From: Gymnogyps californianus
Lineage: Eukaryota > Chordata > Aves > Accipitriformes > Cathartidae
Length of the DNA stretch: 64,000 nucleotides
Direction: 5' to 3'
Assembly (NCBI RefSeq): GCF_018139145.2
Contig: NC_059478.1
Span: forward strand, 27,931,001-27,995,000
A model generated the notes under the pieces. That model was given only the letters and a program-made list of their open reading frames with translations. It was not told where the DNA came from and did not search any database. Within the stretch, counting starts at the first letter, position 1. The number at the start of each line of letters is the position of its first letter. The translations under genes were made by a program, and so were the position numbers. Positions 27,601 through 41,400 of the stretch are shown here, piece after piece.

Positions 27601-30600
27601 CTGTGCAACAATGGAAACCCACACTGGGGGTGCAGATGCCTGCCCAGCTCTGGGTCTCTGCCCCCCAGCCAGCATGAGCAGCGGTGCAGAGCATGGCAGA
27701 GGAGGGACAAAGCCGGGACGTTAAGCACCCGGAGTGAAGCACGGAGATGCGCAGCTGGGGCTGACTTGGGTCCCGATGATCCTGACCTTGTGTTAGCTAA
27801 GGCAGACCTCTACCGCCGCACATGAGGGCAGCTCTCAGAGAAATGACTTTGCTTGAGCCAAGGACTGGATAAGAGGGGCATAAATTATCTCCGCTCCTGT
27901 GCTAGGCTAATACCTTCTCTCTGCAAGGAAATCCATGTCTCCGAATGAAACAAAGCTTCCTCCTTCCTACTATGGGTGCCTCCAAGCAGATGGTCATATG
28001 TTCCCTATTCTAAGTGCTGATACAGCCCAGAAAGGTTATCTAATTACAGAAACAATACTTATTGGATGCACTAATGCTTCTGCAATTTTAATAGCAATAT
28101 GATAGCTAGGATTTATATTATTTTCCCTTTCTGATTAATTATTTACACAGAGACAAGCCTAGATTATTAAGTACGTGTGTGCCGTGCCAGGCTGCAAAGA
28201 GATTTTTAAAAAGAAAAGGGAAGAAACAGGCTCTAAAGTTTTTGAAAACAATCATCCAAGTGTTTCCATATCCTGTGACCCAGCACTTTGCATCAAGGCT
28301 ACTGGTACATCGCCTCAGAGCGCAGACTTGATCCAGGACATTACAGGTAACGTTATAACTTCCTAGTTTGGTAGTAAGCTACAGGAGGGAAAGGAAACTC
28401 TAATGTCAACACGTCAATCAAGGAAAGCTGTGTTTAGCTATAAGCCTAACAAAATGCCACACAGGAGTACATGACAGCTGGGAAACATCATCTAATGCAG
28501 GCAGTTTTGCAGTGGCTGTTCACCTACTCTCCATGCAACACGTCCCCGAGGTGCTAACTGGAATCAGGGGGAAACTTAGGAATAGCCAAGACTTCAGAGA
28601 GGTATTTGTCAAATACCCAACCCATTTCAAAGCACAGCCATGAGTTCTTCAAGTATACTGTACTCTGGGGGAAGCACACATTTCCCCCCTTTTTATTAAA
28701 AAAACCCCAACAACACCTGTCTAAAATTTATCTTTTCCTAAGATCAAGCAATTCTTGGAGATTTGCCCCAATACACTTTAACAGACAAGTCAGATGATAC
28801 TTATTGCTAAATGGCAACATGGAGCCTGGCCAGCTATTCAGGTGGGATGATCTCATTTTGAATATTTCATTAAAAAAAAATCAAATGAGCCTAAGACACT
28901 CTTAAGGCTATGGATAAAATTCTGCCAGTTTATAGAAATCTGAAAACTGTAGCCACTGTATAACCATTCAGTCTGAAACACAAATCTCTGTTTTACATCT
29001 GTGCAAATTCCTCTGCATTTTTTTATCATTCTGCATACCAAAAATCACTTTGCTAACTTTCTACAAGTCCAGATGTTTATAGGAAATGGTGCTGTTATCC
29101 TCCTTTGCTGCAGTGGTAAAATTAAACGAGGAAATTCCTAAGGAGAAAAAAGACAAATCTTTATGCTTATGTCATTAAATTCATTCAGCCTGGAAAGAAA
29201 TTAATCCTATCAAGTTTTAATCAGGTGGCAACTTTGCTTTGATTTGTGAATAACAGTTTTAATAAAAGATATTTCACAGAACAGAAGAATCTCTAGTGCA
29301 AAATGCCCCAAAGCCTCCTCCTCTGACTGGGAGTTTCTGGTCATTAAAAAAAAACCCAAAAGCAGAACCATCACTACCCACCTCATCTGCAGCAATGAAA
29401 ACATGAGTGAGAGGTCAGAGGAGAGGACAAAAAAGCAAGTCCTTAGAAAAAGGGACTGGGAAAAAAAATATCTAATTGGAGTGACTCTAAAATCTCACCA
29501 TACCCTCACAGGTTAGGGGGAGAAAAAAGCAGGAGTCTATGAGGCTTAGCAGGGCATGCGGTTTCTTCTCACATCTGCTTTCGTGGCATCACAGATGGAT
29601 TAAGTAAACCACTCCAGGCATAAATTTACAATAATAGATGGAGGGCATGTCTCCTCCCTCACTAGGATCAGGCAACCACGGCTACACAGGCTGATCCACC
29701 AGCCTGCTGGATCACGGATCATGCTGTGGCAGTGGAGGGAAGGATCCCTGCCTGTCCTTGTGCGATACCCTCCAAGCAGGTGGAGGACAAAGTGACACAA
29801 GAGACCCCTCCTAATCCCTAGCACTGGAATACAGATGAGCCACCATTTCAGCGCCCAGAGAGGAACCGCATGGGGTGATAGCCCATGTCTGCGCAAACAC
29901 ACTCCCAGAAGAGGAAGAGATTTAGGAACAGAAACATGCATGCATCACACAACTAGTAAAGGTCATGGTTTAGCTGTGGAGTGATACCACAGCTGCAGAA
30001 AAAGCCTTGATCCACACCAAAGGCTGCAGAAACATGGACCAAGGATGAATCTCAGCTTCTTCAAGACCTAGAGGGAAATGAGCTGCTCTGGGAAAGGAGC
30101 AAGAAAGGGGCAGATTCATTTAACTGGGAACTGCAAGTAACAGTCCTGGTAGCTTCATAGCCTTGGGTGGTGGGGAAGACGACACACACCAAGGTAAAAG
30201 GGAAAGCAGAAATACTCTTGGATGGGTCCAAGTGCCTGTGGTGTTTGCAGTCACGCTGCAGCGTTGTGAGCATTGCAGCAGCATCTTCCTTGTGCAAGTC
30301 ACCCCTGTTCCCTCCGCTCCAAAATGCACTCCTGGAGCAGGATGGGGTAGGAGCAGGCACCACTCTGCCTGTGAGGAGAAAAGGCAGATCTAGCAAGTAT
30401 TCCCGCCCCCACTATTTTCTGGTGAGAACTTCACAATAGAGTAAATCTCAGGTAGCGGTGAGGCCTGCTGTGTAGGGAAAAGCCAAGTATGAATAAGAAA
30501 CCCTTCCATCACACTGTCACAGAAAGCAAGTTCCCTGGGGCTTGAAGGAAGGCTGTGCCTTAAACGATTTGCTCTTTAATGGGCTTTTTCTTTGCAATCA

Positions 30601-30890
30601 GCATGTGAACTTTGAAAAACCACCAGTTTGGTTTCTACAGTGTGTAGTCCTGGGCCCACCGAACCCACACAGCTCCCCACTCCCAGTGCATGAGCTGCCT
30701 GATTGGCAACCCTGCCATCAAGAGCCTCCGTGCAATTTCTACATTATGTATTGTATTAAAAATAATATGCTTCTGATTTTAAAAAGAGTTTTTAAAAAGG
30801 ACGCTATTGGCATGTCACCTTCCTAAAAGCTAAAAAGATTCATTTTTAGAAACAGAAATATAAGCAAAAAAGTCTGCAACAGGGCAGTAT
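24610..30890. other. Non-coding unique DNA, no gene supported
   Basis: AT-rich, especially 24,950-25,500. Open frames are short and carry no recognisable motif. A stretch near 28,040-28,170 is AT-rich, non-repetitive and has the look of a conserved non-coding element, but this is only an impression. An A tract lies near 26,030. No RNA gene or further mobile element was recognised. Confidence 0.55.
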
Positions 30891-30895
30891 GGCAC
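30891..30895 (+). repeat. Target-site duplication, left copy (GGCAC)
   Basis: The same 5 bases occur right after the LTR at 32045-32049, which sets the insertion limits. Confidence 0.85.
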
Positions 30896-31204
30896 TGTAT
30901 TGGGTTTGTGTGGCAAGGTTATGATAGCGGGGGGGCTACAGGGGTGGCTTCTGTGAGAAGCTGCTAGAAGCTTCCCCTATGTCCGATAAAGCCAATGCCA
31001 GCCGGCTCCAAGACGGACCCGCCGCTGGCCAAGGCCGAGCCCATCAGCGACGGTGGTAGCGCTTCTGTGATAGCATATTGAAGAAGGGGAAAAAGTTACT
31101 GCACAGCAGCAATTGCAGCTGGAGAGAGGAGTGAGAAGATGTGAGAGAAACAACTCTGCAGACACCAAGGTCAGGGAAGAAGGAGGGGGACGAGGTGCTC
31201 CAAG

Positions 31205-31640
31205 GTGCTGGAGCAGAGATTCCCCTGCAGCCCGTGGTGAAGACCATGGTGAGGCAGGCTGTCCCCCTGCAGCCCATGGAGGTCCACGGTGGAGCAGATA
31301 TCCACCTGCAGCCCATGGAGGACCCTACGCCAGAGCAGGTGGATGCCCAAAGGAGGCTGTGACCCCATGGGAAGCCCGTGCTGGAGCAGGCTCCTGGCAG
31401 GACCTGTGGACCTGTGGAGAGAGGAGCCCACGCTGAAGCAGGTTTGCTGGCAGGACTTGTGACCCCATGGGGGGCCCACGCTGGAGCAGTCTGTTCCTGA
31501 AGGACTGCACCCCATGGAAGGGACCCACGCTGGAGCAGTTCGTGAAGAACTGTAGCCCATGGGAAGGACTCACGTTGGAGAAGTTCGTGAAGGACTGTCT
31601 CCTGTGGGAGGGACCCCACGCTGGAGCAGGGGAAGAGCGT
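31205..31640 (+). repeat. Degenerate about 45-bp tandem repeats inside the solo LTR
   Basis: From about 31,510 the units read as roughly 45-base copies, each with a CACGCTGGAGCAG-type block, a TTCGTGAAG block and a CCCATGGGA block. More diverged and shorter units extend upstream to about 31,205. The array accounts for much of the extra length of this LTR compared with the 556-584 bp family. Confidence 0.7.
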
Positions 31641-31851
31641 GAGGAGTACTCTCCCTGAGGAGGAAGAAGCGGCAGAGACAACGTGTGATGAACTGACCGC
31701 AACCCCCATTCCCTGTTCCCCCGCGCCGCTGTGGGGGAGGAGGTAAAGAAAATCAGGAGTGAGGCTGAGCCTGGGAAGAAGGGAGGGGTGGGGGGGTAAG
31801 TGTTTTAAGATTTGGTTTTATTTCTCATTATCCTACTCTGATTTGATTGGT

Positions 31852-31857
31852 AATAAA
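31852..31857 (+). terminator. Polyadenylation signal AATAAA in the long solo LTR
   Basis: AATAAA in the 3' fifth of the LTR, followed by a T-rich stretch. Its position fits the R-region signal of a retroviral LTR read on the plus strand. Confidence 0.5.
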
Positions 31858-32044
31858 TTAAATTAATTTTTTCCCCAAGTCGAGTCTGTTTTGCCCGTGA
31901 CGGTAATTGCTGAGTGATGTCCCTGTCCTTACCTCAACCCACGAGCCTTTCGTTATATTTTCTCTCCCCTGTCCAGCTGAGGAGGGGGAGTGATAGAGCA
32001 GCTTTGGTGGGCACCTGGCATCCAGCCAGGGTCAACCCACCACA

Positions 32045-32049
32045 GGCAC
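32045..32049 (+). repeat. Target-site duplication, right copy (GGCAC)
   Basis: Matches 30891-30895 exactly and directly follows the terminal CACA of the LTR. Confidence 0.85.
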
Positions 32050-33302
32050 ACCTGCGCATATGCACCCCAGCGTCAGATGAACCCCTCTGAAACCAGCGGG
32101 GCTCAGGGTGGGAGTGGAGGATCCATCAGGGGAAGTGGAAGTGGAGGATCAGGCCCAGCCTCTGCTCTTACCCCTCTGCAGAGAGAGGACTGGAGGGAAG
32201 GATGTTCCTGAGGGAGACCTTGCACAGCTGGTTGCAGGGAGGCGGCTGCGTCCTCTAATGCAATGAACATACTGCAACAGAAACTGGTAGGCTCTGCAAG
32301 ACCCAGCTTCATCTGGAGAAAAGGTCTGGAGTTCGGTGCTATCTGCATGGAAAAGACTTCTCACTGCCCGTGTCACCCCTCCAAGGGTCCCTCAAAGCCT
32401 GATCTCCATGAACAGTCATGATTCAGCCTCCGGCACACCCCTAGGACAGCTGTTGTCCCCTAGGTTACACGTGGAGCCTCCGGTGGACCAGAGAACTGAA
32501 CCAAGTCCCCAGCTGTCACCTTTACAGCTAGACCAACCCTATTCTAGCTTGTGTCCTGCAATCTCCCACATTGCTTGCTTCCTGGTCTCTTTTTCCGAGG
32601 GCCCAATTGCCATCAACGTTTCTCATCCTGTAGGAAAGCTATAGAGGACTAATGCTGAGCAGCAGCTTCTAACCCCTTCTCATGAAACTAGCTTAGTCTT
32701 TGTTGCACTGTATTTACTTCTGTTTTCCAATACTAAGGAAAAGCAAACAATGTAGAAAACCTTTAATTTCACATTTTTTCCCAGCTGGTAAAAATGATAG
32801 CTAGATATGCACACATCAGTATAATCATCTCCTAAACAAATGGCACAATGACAAACCGAGAGGGCGGGGAGAGGGGGAGCAGAGCACAAGCTGGTGTTTT
32901 CAATTTAGAAAGTATGCATTATTTACACTGCCATTATTCCACTCAATTTGAGTTCACGCTTTAGTCCTAATTTCAGTATAATCAAAGTCAATGAATATTT
33001 AATCAGCATTGCTTCCAGAAATTGAGTAATGCCATTAACATAATGTCCCCAGGACTTCAATGCCTATTTTCCTCAAAAGCATGGGACTTCCACTCTTTCT
33101 GCCCTTCCCCCCTTTAACCGGTTGATGCTCTGATCTCCACCTTTACTGGGTTTAACAAGGTGGAACCTGTCCAAAATGCAGGGAATGGGAAAACTGCTTC
33201 TCAAATGTGGAGATGTATCACCACCCATATTGATCCAGCCCCAGGACAGTTAATAAAAGTAGAGCATTTCACTTCGATATGGCTCAGTATGGAAAAGCAT
33301 CG

Positions 33303-33570
33303 TAATAACAATAATCCATTTGCACTTCTGGAGCACCTTTCAACACAGGGACTCGAGTCATTCTGCAAACATTAATTAATCCCTTCCACTCCCCTGCAAG
33401 AAAGACACTTATTTATGCGATAGCTAATCTACAGATAGGAAAATCGGAGCATGATGAGGTTAAGTGCCTAGTTTACAGCCACCCGGGAATCCAGCGGCAT
33501 TTGGGCAGAAGTTTGGAGCTCTGACTGGCTCCAAGTTTCCTTTTCTAACCAACAGACTGTGCTGCTTCAC
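33303..33570 (+). repeat. Ancient MIR/L3-like amniote repeat fossil
   Basis: Landmarks occur in the right order for the conserved 3' segment shared by old CR1-L3/MIR-type amniote repeats: an AATAATCCATTTGCACTTCT-like start, GAGCACCTTTCA, CAAACATTAATTAA, a CCCCTGCAAGAAAG stretch, an ACAGATAGGAAA segment, GAGGTTAAGTGCC, and a closing CTGTGCTGC. It is heavily diverged, as expected for an insertion shared by many amniotes. Family name is from memory of the consensus and should be read as approximate. Confidence 0.5.
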
Positions 33571-36500
33571 TAAAATAAGATCAAGAAAAGCAGCAGTACC
33601 TATGAATATTTATGAACAATACAAAATTACAGCATAAAAAATTGTACAGACATTTCAGAGCTGCTAAGTGATGGCTCCAAAGCTGTATCTCTATGTGCAC
33701 AGAGCATTCAGTAGTCTGTGCACACATGCCCCCTCCAGTGGGGCTGCATCTAATCTATCATCTTTTCTAACATGACTATCACTGTAATATCTCAGCAATG
33801 CCTTCAGCTGAAGACCTATCACAGCTTTCCATCTATCTGGGCTAGCTTATAAAGCTTTTCTCCATGGTACTGGAAAATCTGTGGGGTTTTTAAATACTGG
33901 ATAAATTCCCCACTTTCCCTTCCATAAATCTAGATAGAGTCTTAATGCAATCTTTATCAGTAATGAACAATCTCTTGTTCTCCCATAAAATTAGAATTAA
34001 TCCTTTTTTATATTAATAAGGAAGGAACAAACTTCAATTTTGTCCACACTCACAACACATGCGATTGGGAAGTCTGAGGTTACATATAGAAAGTACTTTG
34101 AAAGTTATTCTAACCTGATTTTTAGAGGTTTTGGTAGTTTGGGATCATCACACTTTCATAAACTCTTCCATGAACAATTTCTTGCTTCATGTCAGCTTAC
34201 TACAGCTTCCCCAAAGGTCATCTGTTTGCAAATCTAACTGTTGCTCTGATGAGGCTCCAGCATGGCACAGGCACATGGCAGTGCAGGTGCTCTTTTCAGT
34301 AATGACATTAAGGATCATTTTAGAACTGCTGAAGATTTCTGGGTTGTATGTGTGCACGTGGTATATAGAAAACTTCAGTTCCTACCTCTAAAAGTGGCCT
34401 TCATAAATATTTTCTCTAAAAGTTTTGCAAAATTGTTCAAGCTCAAAACCAGCATCACTAATATTTGATGATTTTGCTGAATTACATCATGGTTGTGGCC
34501 AGCTCAAGTGTAATCCTGCTGGCAAGGCCATGCATTTGGGCCGAGGTTAGTGAGAATGAAGTAGCATCTAACAAATTTACACTCTAGCTTTATGTAGTTA
34601 TCCTGATGTGGGTAAACATGAAGATCTAGTTTGCAATCATTTACAAAGCCTTATTCTTGACTCAGCTGAAGAGTTTGCTCTTGTAGATGGAATGGAGGAA
34701 ATAAGTGATGCAGCTGGATCAGGGATGGAGGAATAAAACAACCACCTGCAGAGGGAACGAGGAACTATTTTCCTTGAGCAGGAGTGGAGAGGTATTTGTT
34801 ATAGTCTGAAAGGTAGGAAGACTTGGTCAGCTCAGAAGCTCAGGTCAGCAGCAAGGAATAGCTTGTACATGTCACTCTGGCATTAACCATCACACAATGA
34901 AAGCCCCCCTATTATCTTGGGGGAAGCACTTCTAAAGGCCAGGTAGCATTTTTCTAACCTATCTTGCTCTTAATAACAAGTATTTTGAAGTCAGAAGCTC
35001 AATGGTTCTGTGTAAGTGACATATTCTCCTGTCTCTTGAATGAGGTTATCTCAGCCATGCTCCACCAACACCGTCTGACACCTCCCCGTTTCTCATAATG
35101 GCTTTAAACGTTAGCCTTAGAAAACACCATTACCATCCTGGCTGAGAGTAAGTAGACACAGCACCAGCTGTCTTTCAGCAGTAGCAGGAATGAAAAATGG
35201 TGGTTCTGCCCTGGAAAATCCCACCTTCACTTACTCCAAATGAAAACCAGTTACTCTGACAACATCTAGAGATACTTACCTTTAAAGAAGAACAAAGCAG
35301 TCATCATACATGTCCAGACTGCAGCTCACCAACATCGACTAGAAGGGCAATCAGCTTTTGCAGCACTGTTGGGAAGGCGTTTCACAGTGCAGTTCCTGAC
35401 AGGCAGAGTAAGAGTTAAGCCAGAGGGTGGGGGATAAGCTAGAGGATTGCCGTAACATATCATCAGTGGGACTATTAATAGGGTACAGGTTATAACTTAT
35501 TCATGAACTTCTGCACTTTTCACTCCTACAGTATGGCAGGGTAACACGGGAACACTTATGAACGACACTACTAATGCACCAAAGAGAAAGGAAACACAGT
35601 TCTGGTGCTGTTGCACATTAAACCTATATATTGCTCTTCCAGACTATAGCAGATCAGTCAAGCAGACATGGATACTACTGTTAAAAGATCAGCCCTCAGT
35701 GCATCACTGCCCCTGCTGGGTCCTACATGCCTTTGGCAGATACAGAGAACATTAAATCTTTTAATCCTGGGTATACTTGCAAAACTTGTTGTATGATTCC
35801 TGTTTCAGCAAATACTTACGAGCATTGTCAGATTCAACATGCAGCACTCGTCTCTCCAGGGCCCACGGCCGTGGTGGCCCAGTGCCAGCACAGAGCCATT
35901 TCCCTTGCTCTTTGCAAGCCCAACGCAGTTCGGAGCTATGGCCTTCCTTAAGCGTGCCACAGTACCATCCACATTAAACTAATGCTAATTAATTGGCCCA
36001 AAGCAAACAATCCAAAAAGCTTCACACCCTGGAAAATCAGTTCCATGGTTTCTGAAGTTCACATCCAAAAAGGGGTTTTGAATGCCCTTGAAGGCTGGTG
36101 AGAATAACCACTTGCACCAGGAGGTTACAGCTGACCAGTCAGCACCTACAAAATCAAAATGGAGCTCACAAGAAACGTGAAGGCCCAAATTCCCATTGCT
36201 ATTTCAGTTCCTGAAGGACACTAATACTATGGCGCAAATAATTTAGGACCTAATAGATATGGCAAAGGCGATGGGCTGAGTCAGTAGCAAGGCTGAGGAA
36301 AGAACCTAGATATCCCTAGGGACCAAGTTTATTCCTCTCACCTACTCTCCTGGCAAGAAATTTAGCGCTTGTCACTGGTCACTGTTTTATCTCCACTGTC
36401 TTAATTGTCTTCCTGCTAGTTAGGGCTCATTGTATGTTATATTGATTGTTTTTCCCCACTAATTGACTGTGTGGTTGTTGGCTTCTTTAATTGCCATCCT

Positions 36501-38428
36501 GAAAGGCACTGTAAATTGTCCTACATCAACATTAGTGATGGTAAAAAAACAAAGTGGTGCCAAGGAGTCTCAGTGTTAATACAGTGGGGAAACATCTCAA
36601 AGCAGGCAGTTTTTGTACTCAGCCCAGGTATACAGTCTAAGTATTTTCCAGCAAACTTTTGATACATACACAGATGAAGATAGGAAGTGTGTTCTACAAT
36701 CCCAACAAGAAGTTCCCTAGATATCTCCATTATGGTCAAGGGAGAGACCAACCCCTTGCAAAGGAAATGCTCCACCTTCTGAAAACATGGCTGCCACCTA
36801 ACCTACAAGGTTTTGGAGAGCACTCAGCCCATTTAATCCCCTCTCTCAGCCAGTTCATCCTAACATTTTACACTGAAAATGAAGATTTTCATATTCATAT
36901 TCTGGTTTCAAGTTCCAGTTTTGAACTATATTCTGGTTCGATATTCATTGACCCAGATGATGGATGTACACAGCCTACAGCATGTCCTTTCCACACACAT
37001 GTGCATCCCCTGGCTCCTCCTCCAGTTATTTGAAGTCTGATCCAAGCCACAGAAGTTAATAGGTATTTGCTTTAGATTTCCACAGACTTTTTGGTTCAGA
37101 TCTTAAAACATTTAATGCTTCTCACAGACCTAAGGATGCAGACAGGGTCCAAGGGAGATTTTCCAAGTCATCTAATTCCTACTAATTGACTCAGCCTTGT
37201 TAAAGCCTTTGAAAGTTTGAGAAAGCACTCACAGACATTTTGAGACAGTGAAGTTGCTTTACCTGGATCAGTCCTTCAGCCCCCGTATCTGCAAGCATTG
37301 TCTGCATATGCAAATCCAAACTCTTAAACTAGCTACACTGAACAGGAAGAGTCATTCATACAAAATATTTAAATGTTGTGGAGATGACAGAAGAGTACAA
37401 GAAGAAAGATTAATTAAAAACCTAGACAAGAAAAAAAAGCATTTTTTTAAAACATTTAGCTTGGAGCTTGGAATAAATTTGCCCTCATACATCTCATTAA
37501 ACATTAAATTAATCATATGCACATTTATCTTCCATGATTTACCCCAAAAGTGGCTAAGACCTGTATCTAAATGTTTGTTCTGCAACTAAAGGGTAGCATG
37601 GCAAAGTTTATCAACTGCCCTCCTTCCTTCAATCACCCCGACTGGACAAATAATTTAATTTCCTTTTCTGATTGGAATGAAAATCTAATTGCTTCATAAC
37701 TTCCTAAACTCCCTACAGCAATCCATACAAATGGCAGCACCACAACTGACTTAAATAAATAAGAAGAAAAAAGCTACCAGTCCTTTCAACTAGGCTGTGG
37801 TTAATCTAGTCCCAACTCTTATTGGAAGAAACTCCAGTAAAAACCACCATCCAGCACCGAGTCGCTGCCCCTGTGTTTGGTGAGATGGGGTCCACAGCCT
37901 GCAGCACCTGACCGACCCCCTGGTACACCAACTGTTTCACCTGCATGTTGAAAATGCAAGACTCTTCCACCTTAGCAAGCAGTAATGCACCGGGCAGTGA
38001 AAGGCACTGGTCAGTATTTGAGGCTTACTGAATACATGCTGACTCTCTCTTTTCTGGAATAGCATCAATACTGCAATTGATTCCAGGCCTTTTCTTAGAA
38101 GAATCCCAGCTCTAATTTAATCCTATTGAGCAGCAGTCAGAAGGCCACCAAGGGAGGAATTTCACTCGTTTTAGCAAATCATCCAAACAGTGGTGGGTTT
38201 GACAAAACCAAAAGACGGGATGCCTTTTGCCTATTTTTGAAGGATAACTATGACTGCAACAGTCCCTGTTGCTGCCACCGCCTACTCCCAAGAATGCAAC
38301 ATCCAGGACCTTGCTTGTTTCCCTATTAAGGCAACAAAAACGCTTGGTTTAGTTTTGTGTAAAAATGAAAATAATTTTTTTAAAAGATGCTAAACTGTCC
38401 TATTGGTGTCTGATGCTTCCCAGAACTT

Positions 38429-38470
38429 CCCCCCCCCCCCCTTTTTTTTTCTTTCTTTTTCTTTTTTCTC
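38429..38470 (+). repeat. Pyrimidine tract, C13 followed by T/C
   Basis: 13 C (38429-38441) followed directly by T-rich sequence with scattered C. On the minus strand it is a polypurine tract. Such tracts can form triplex or G-rich structures and are prone to assembly error. Confidence 0.85.
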
Positions 38471-41400
38471 CTAGGTAAGCAAAATTCCCTCCCTACTTGT
38501 GCAAATGTGCATGAGAGGACAGTTAAAGGTCCTTTTTCACAAGGTCCTTTTTCATCTGAGTATAGCCATCCTGCTAGCCTATCCAATATGTAGTCCCATT
38601 TCTCAGCACCTTCACATGGCTTTTCAACCAGTCAATACAGGAGTTTGTATTTCAGCTGATGAGAATATGCTATGAAAACTCGTGTTTGCTATTCCTACAT
38701 TTACTGACCTCTCTGCTATTCCTTCTCACCCCTCCTAGAAGTAACAAAAGCAAGAGGAGAAGAGGAATCCCCCCTCAACACTTGAAATCTATCCCCCAGC
38801 CTTCTCCAAATCATTTGAGTAGTTCTTACTGTAAGTGAGGAGCCAAGGGAGAGTATGTGTTATCCTGCCACATTTACAGACCTTTCTTTAATTTCAGGAC
38901 ACTGTTCCTGAACTTTAATGGAACGATTAGTAATGTGCAGCAGTAGCAGAAAGAGGAGGAATGCAACTGAAGCAAGGAAAACCTAGGGATGCAATCCCAT
39001 CCATCTTTAGATGCCACATCCTCAACAATATCTGCTGTGACCACCAATTCATTAGACTGATGCAATCTATTAAGTAATAGCCACCAGCCTATCCCCCCAC
39101 TGCCTCTACAAAGCAGCCTGTTAAATACTTAGAAAGTAGCAAGTCAATACAGAGCCATTTTTCTCAGGCTTCATTGTTTCCCAGCATTAACCTTATTAAC
39201 CTTTAAGCATAGCAAAAGAGTTGTTTATTTCCTTAAACATCTGCATTGGATTGAAGTGATAAGCATGTGGTAGGAGCTGGTGGCAAAGGGAGAAACATCT
39301 TTCAGCCGTGCTGGCCTGGCCATTCCCAGGCTGTTGGCAGGGCATATGCCCATCAGCCCTGTGAGTACATTCGACGTGGACTCTGTCTCCTGACGTGAGG
39401 AAGTGCGAGGTTTAGTTTGGCTTCTTTCGGAGAGGAGGGATGGAGGAGTTTCCACTTTCTTTGGGTCCTATTGCCCTGTGCAGATGTTCTGTTTGGCTTC
39501 ACTTTGCTCTTTTATCCACTAAAAGATGAACTCACTAAGCATCTCCCTCTCCTTTCAGAGTTCTGCATTTGCATGGACTCAGGGTTAACACTGTATCCAA
39601 ACTCAGCCCATAGCTTTAATTTCTCCTAAAACTCAGACAAACACACAGTTCCTTTGGTCGTCTTTCTGCCACCTTTTATGAAGCTGTCCCTCTTGTTCTC
39701 ACACTAACTTGGATCAACTTGTCTCTAAAATTGTATTCACACTCTGCAGCTTGAAAAAGAATAATACACGTGCCCGCACACACAAACTAACCTAATATGC
39801 ATCTAATTCTAGGGCATTGATGGCTACTGGAGGAACAGTTCACTTTATAAATGGGAATAGATGAACTACCCTACTGAGCAGAGATAGGGCTACTCAATAT
39901 TTTTGCAGCCCTGTCCAATGCTCAGGTATTCTGAAATATTTCTATCTTCTGCCAGTTTAAGCAAGATCATTTTCTCTGTCTGAATGCCTTTAACTCTCAC
40001 CTTCCTCCCAAAAGTGAGGTCTATCATTCCCACGTCTTCTAGTCCAGTCTCCTCACCTATTGGAAATTCCATAGGGAACAACAAGAAATAAGTGTTCTCC
40101 TTTAGCTATACGTAGTTTTCATGTCACGTCCTATATGTTACACTTGTCAACATTATTTAACTGCAAACTTCTTGCTGGAACCAGATATGATTTCCTAGCT
40201 ATATGTCTTATTGTAGGAGCACAATAAGGGTGGCAGAGAACAGAGAGGGTGGCAGAGGCTCTTAAAATAAGAAAGGGAACAGAGATAATCTCCAAGAGTT
40301 TTATATCTGCGTTTTGAGGTACCTGGCAAAAGTTTGCAAGCATATTTTGCCTGTGAACAGCACACTACCCACCAATATTTGCTATGTCTGAAGGTGCCAA
40401 AAAAGCAAGCCTGAAACACACACAGGGGAAGGGCTGAGTTGAAAAAAAGCCAATTTAGTATCTATCTGCTCACAACAACCATCAAGCACATAAATGAGTC
40501 TTGCACTCTTCTTTCCTCATCTTCACTCTGTGGCCACTCTCCGAAGAGAAGGCAGTGTGATGAGCCAGAGGAAAGCAAAGCAAAACGTCCCTGTTTCAAG
40601 ATCTCATTAACTGGGAAGTTAATAAGTGCACCGAAGCTTTCATTCTTCAAGCTGAAACAGGAAAATTTAAAAGGAGAAAAAAATACTTTTACAGTGTCAG
40701 AATTTTTACTTCTCATCTTTAATGGTGCCTCTGTACATTTTTAATAGCTGCTCCTCCACATGAAACCCAGAGGAGCAAGGTTTAGGGAGCCAGAACTTAA
40801 TGGGGTGCTTACATCCACATTTCAAAAACCAAAGCCTTTCCACAGAAAATAAGATACTGATTGAAAAACTGCAAGAATTCTCTCCTCCCTATACTCTAGA
40901 AGCTTATTAGCTACTTTTTGACTCTTGAGCCATTAAGGTTCACTGGTTTCATGCCTTCAATCTCATCTCCTAACGTCTTCCTCGGGGCCAAAAATCTTCC
41001 TTAGTCTTTCTGCAGCCATCTACTGTTTAAATAGCGGCTTAAAGCTTCAGAAATGAACAGTAAAACGTAACAAGAACTAGTAGATTAAAATTAGCAGAGA
41101 TTAACATACCTCGGCAAATGCACTAGTAATTTCTTTTTGAGCTTTTTCTAGGGCACACTGAAGCACCAGGACTCCTATTTTGCCACCAGGACCATGGTGA
41201 ATAGATACAGAGGGCAGAAGTGGAGGTATTCAGTGGCTGGGGTGGGGGCAGAGCCAGTCCAGCAGGACAGGAGACAGCTTAGAGATGCAGATCCCACCAG
41301 GCCCCGACCTCCTCAGAACTTCACCCTTCATCTCTGCAGCAGAGAGGAGGAAGGAAAGGAGACAAGGAGCTCTTCTATCCAGCAGCTAGAGGGGGTCAGA

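Larger units (their letters stand above)
30896..32044 (+). mobile_element. Long solo LTR (1,149 bp) of a second ERV-L-like family
   Basis: It begins TGTATTGGGTTTGTGTGG and ends CAACCCACCACA, flanked by perfect 5-bp GGCAC duplications. The 5' third is GC-rich and unlike the surroundings. The middle (about 31,200-31,640) is built from degenerate tandem repeats of about 45 bp with the recurrent words CCCATGG, CACGCTGGAGCAG and TTCGTGAAG. An AATAAA signal lies at 31,852. The last 150 bases (CTCAACCCACGAG, a pyrimidine-rich block, then CAGCCAGGGTCAACCCACCACA) resemble the U5 end of the other LTR family in this window. No primer binding site or retroviral gene follows. The open frames across it, up to 221 codons, come from the repeat structure and are not genes. 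Confidence 0.9.

Noticed and set aside
31044..31709. 221-codon minus-strand open frame and overlapping plus-strand frames
   Set aside because: They lie wholly inside the long solo LTR and arise from the GC-rich tandem repeats, which keep several frames open on both strands. No domain is visible.
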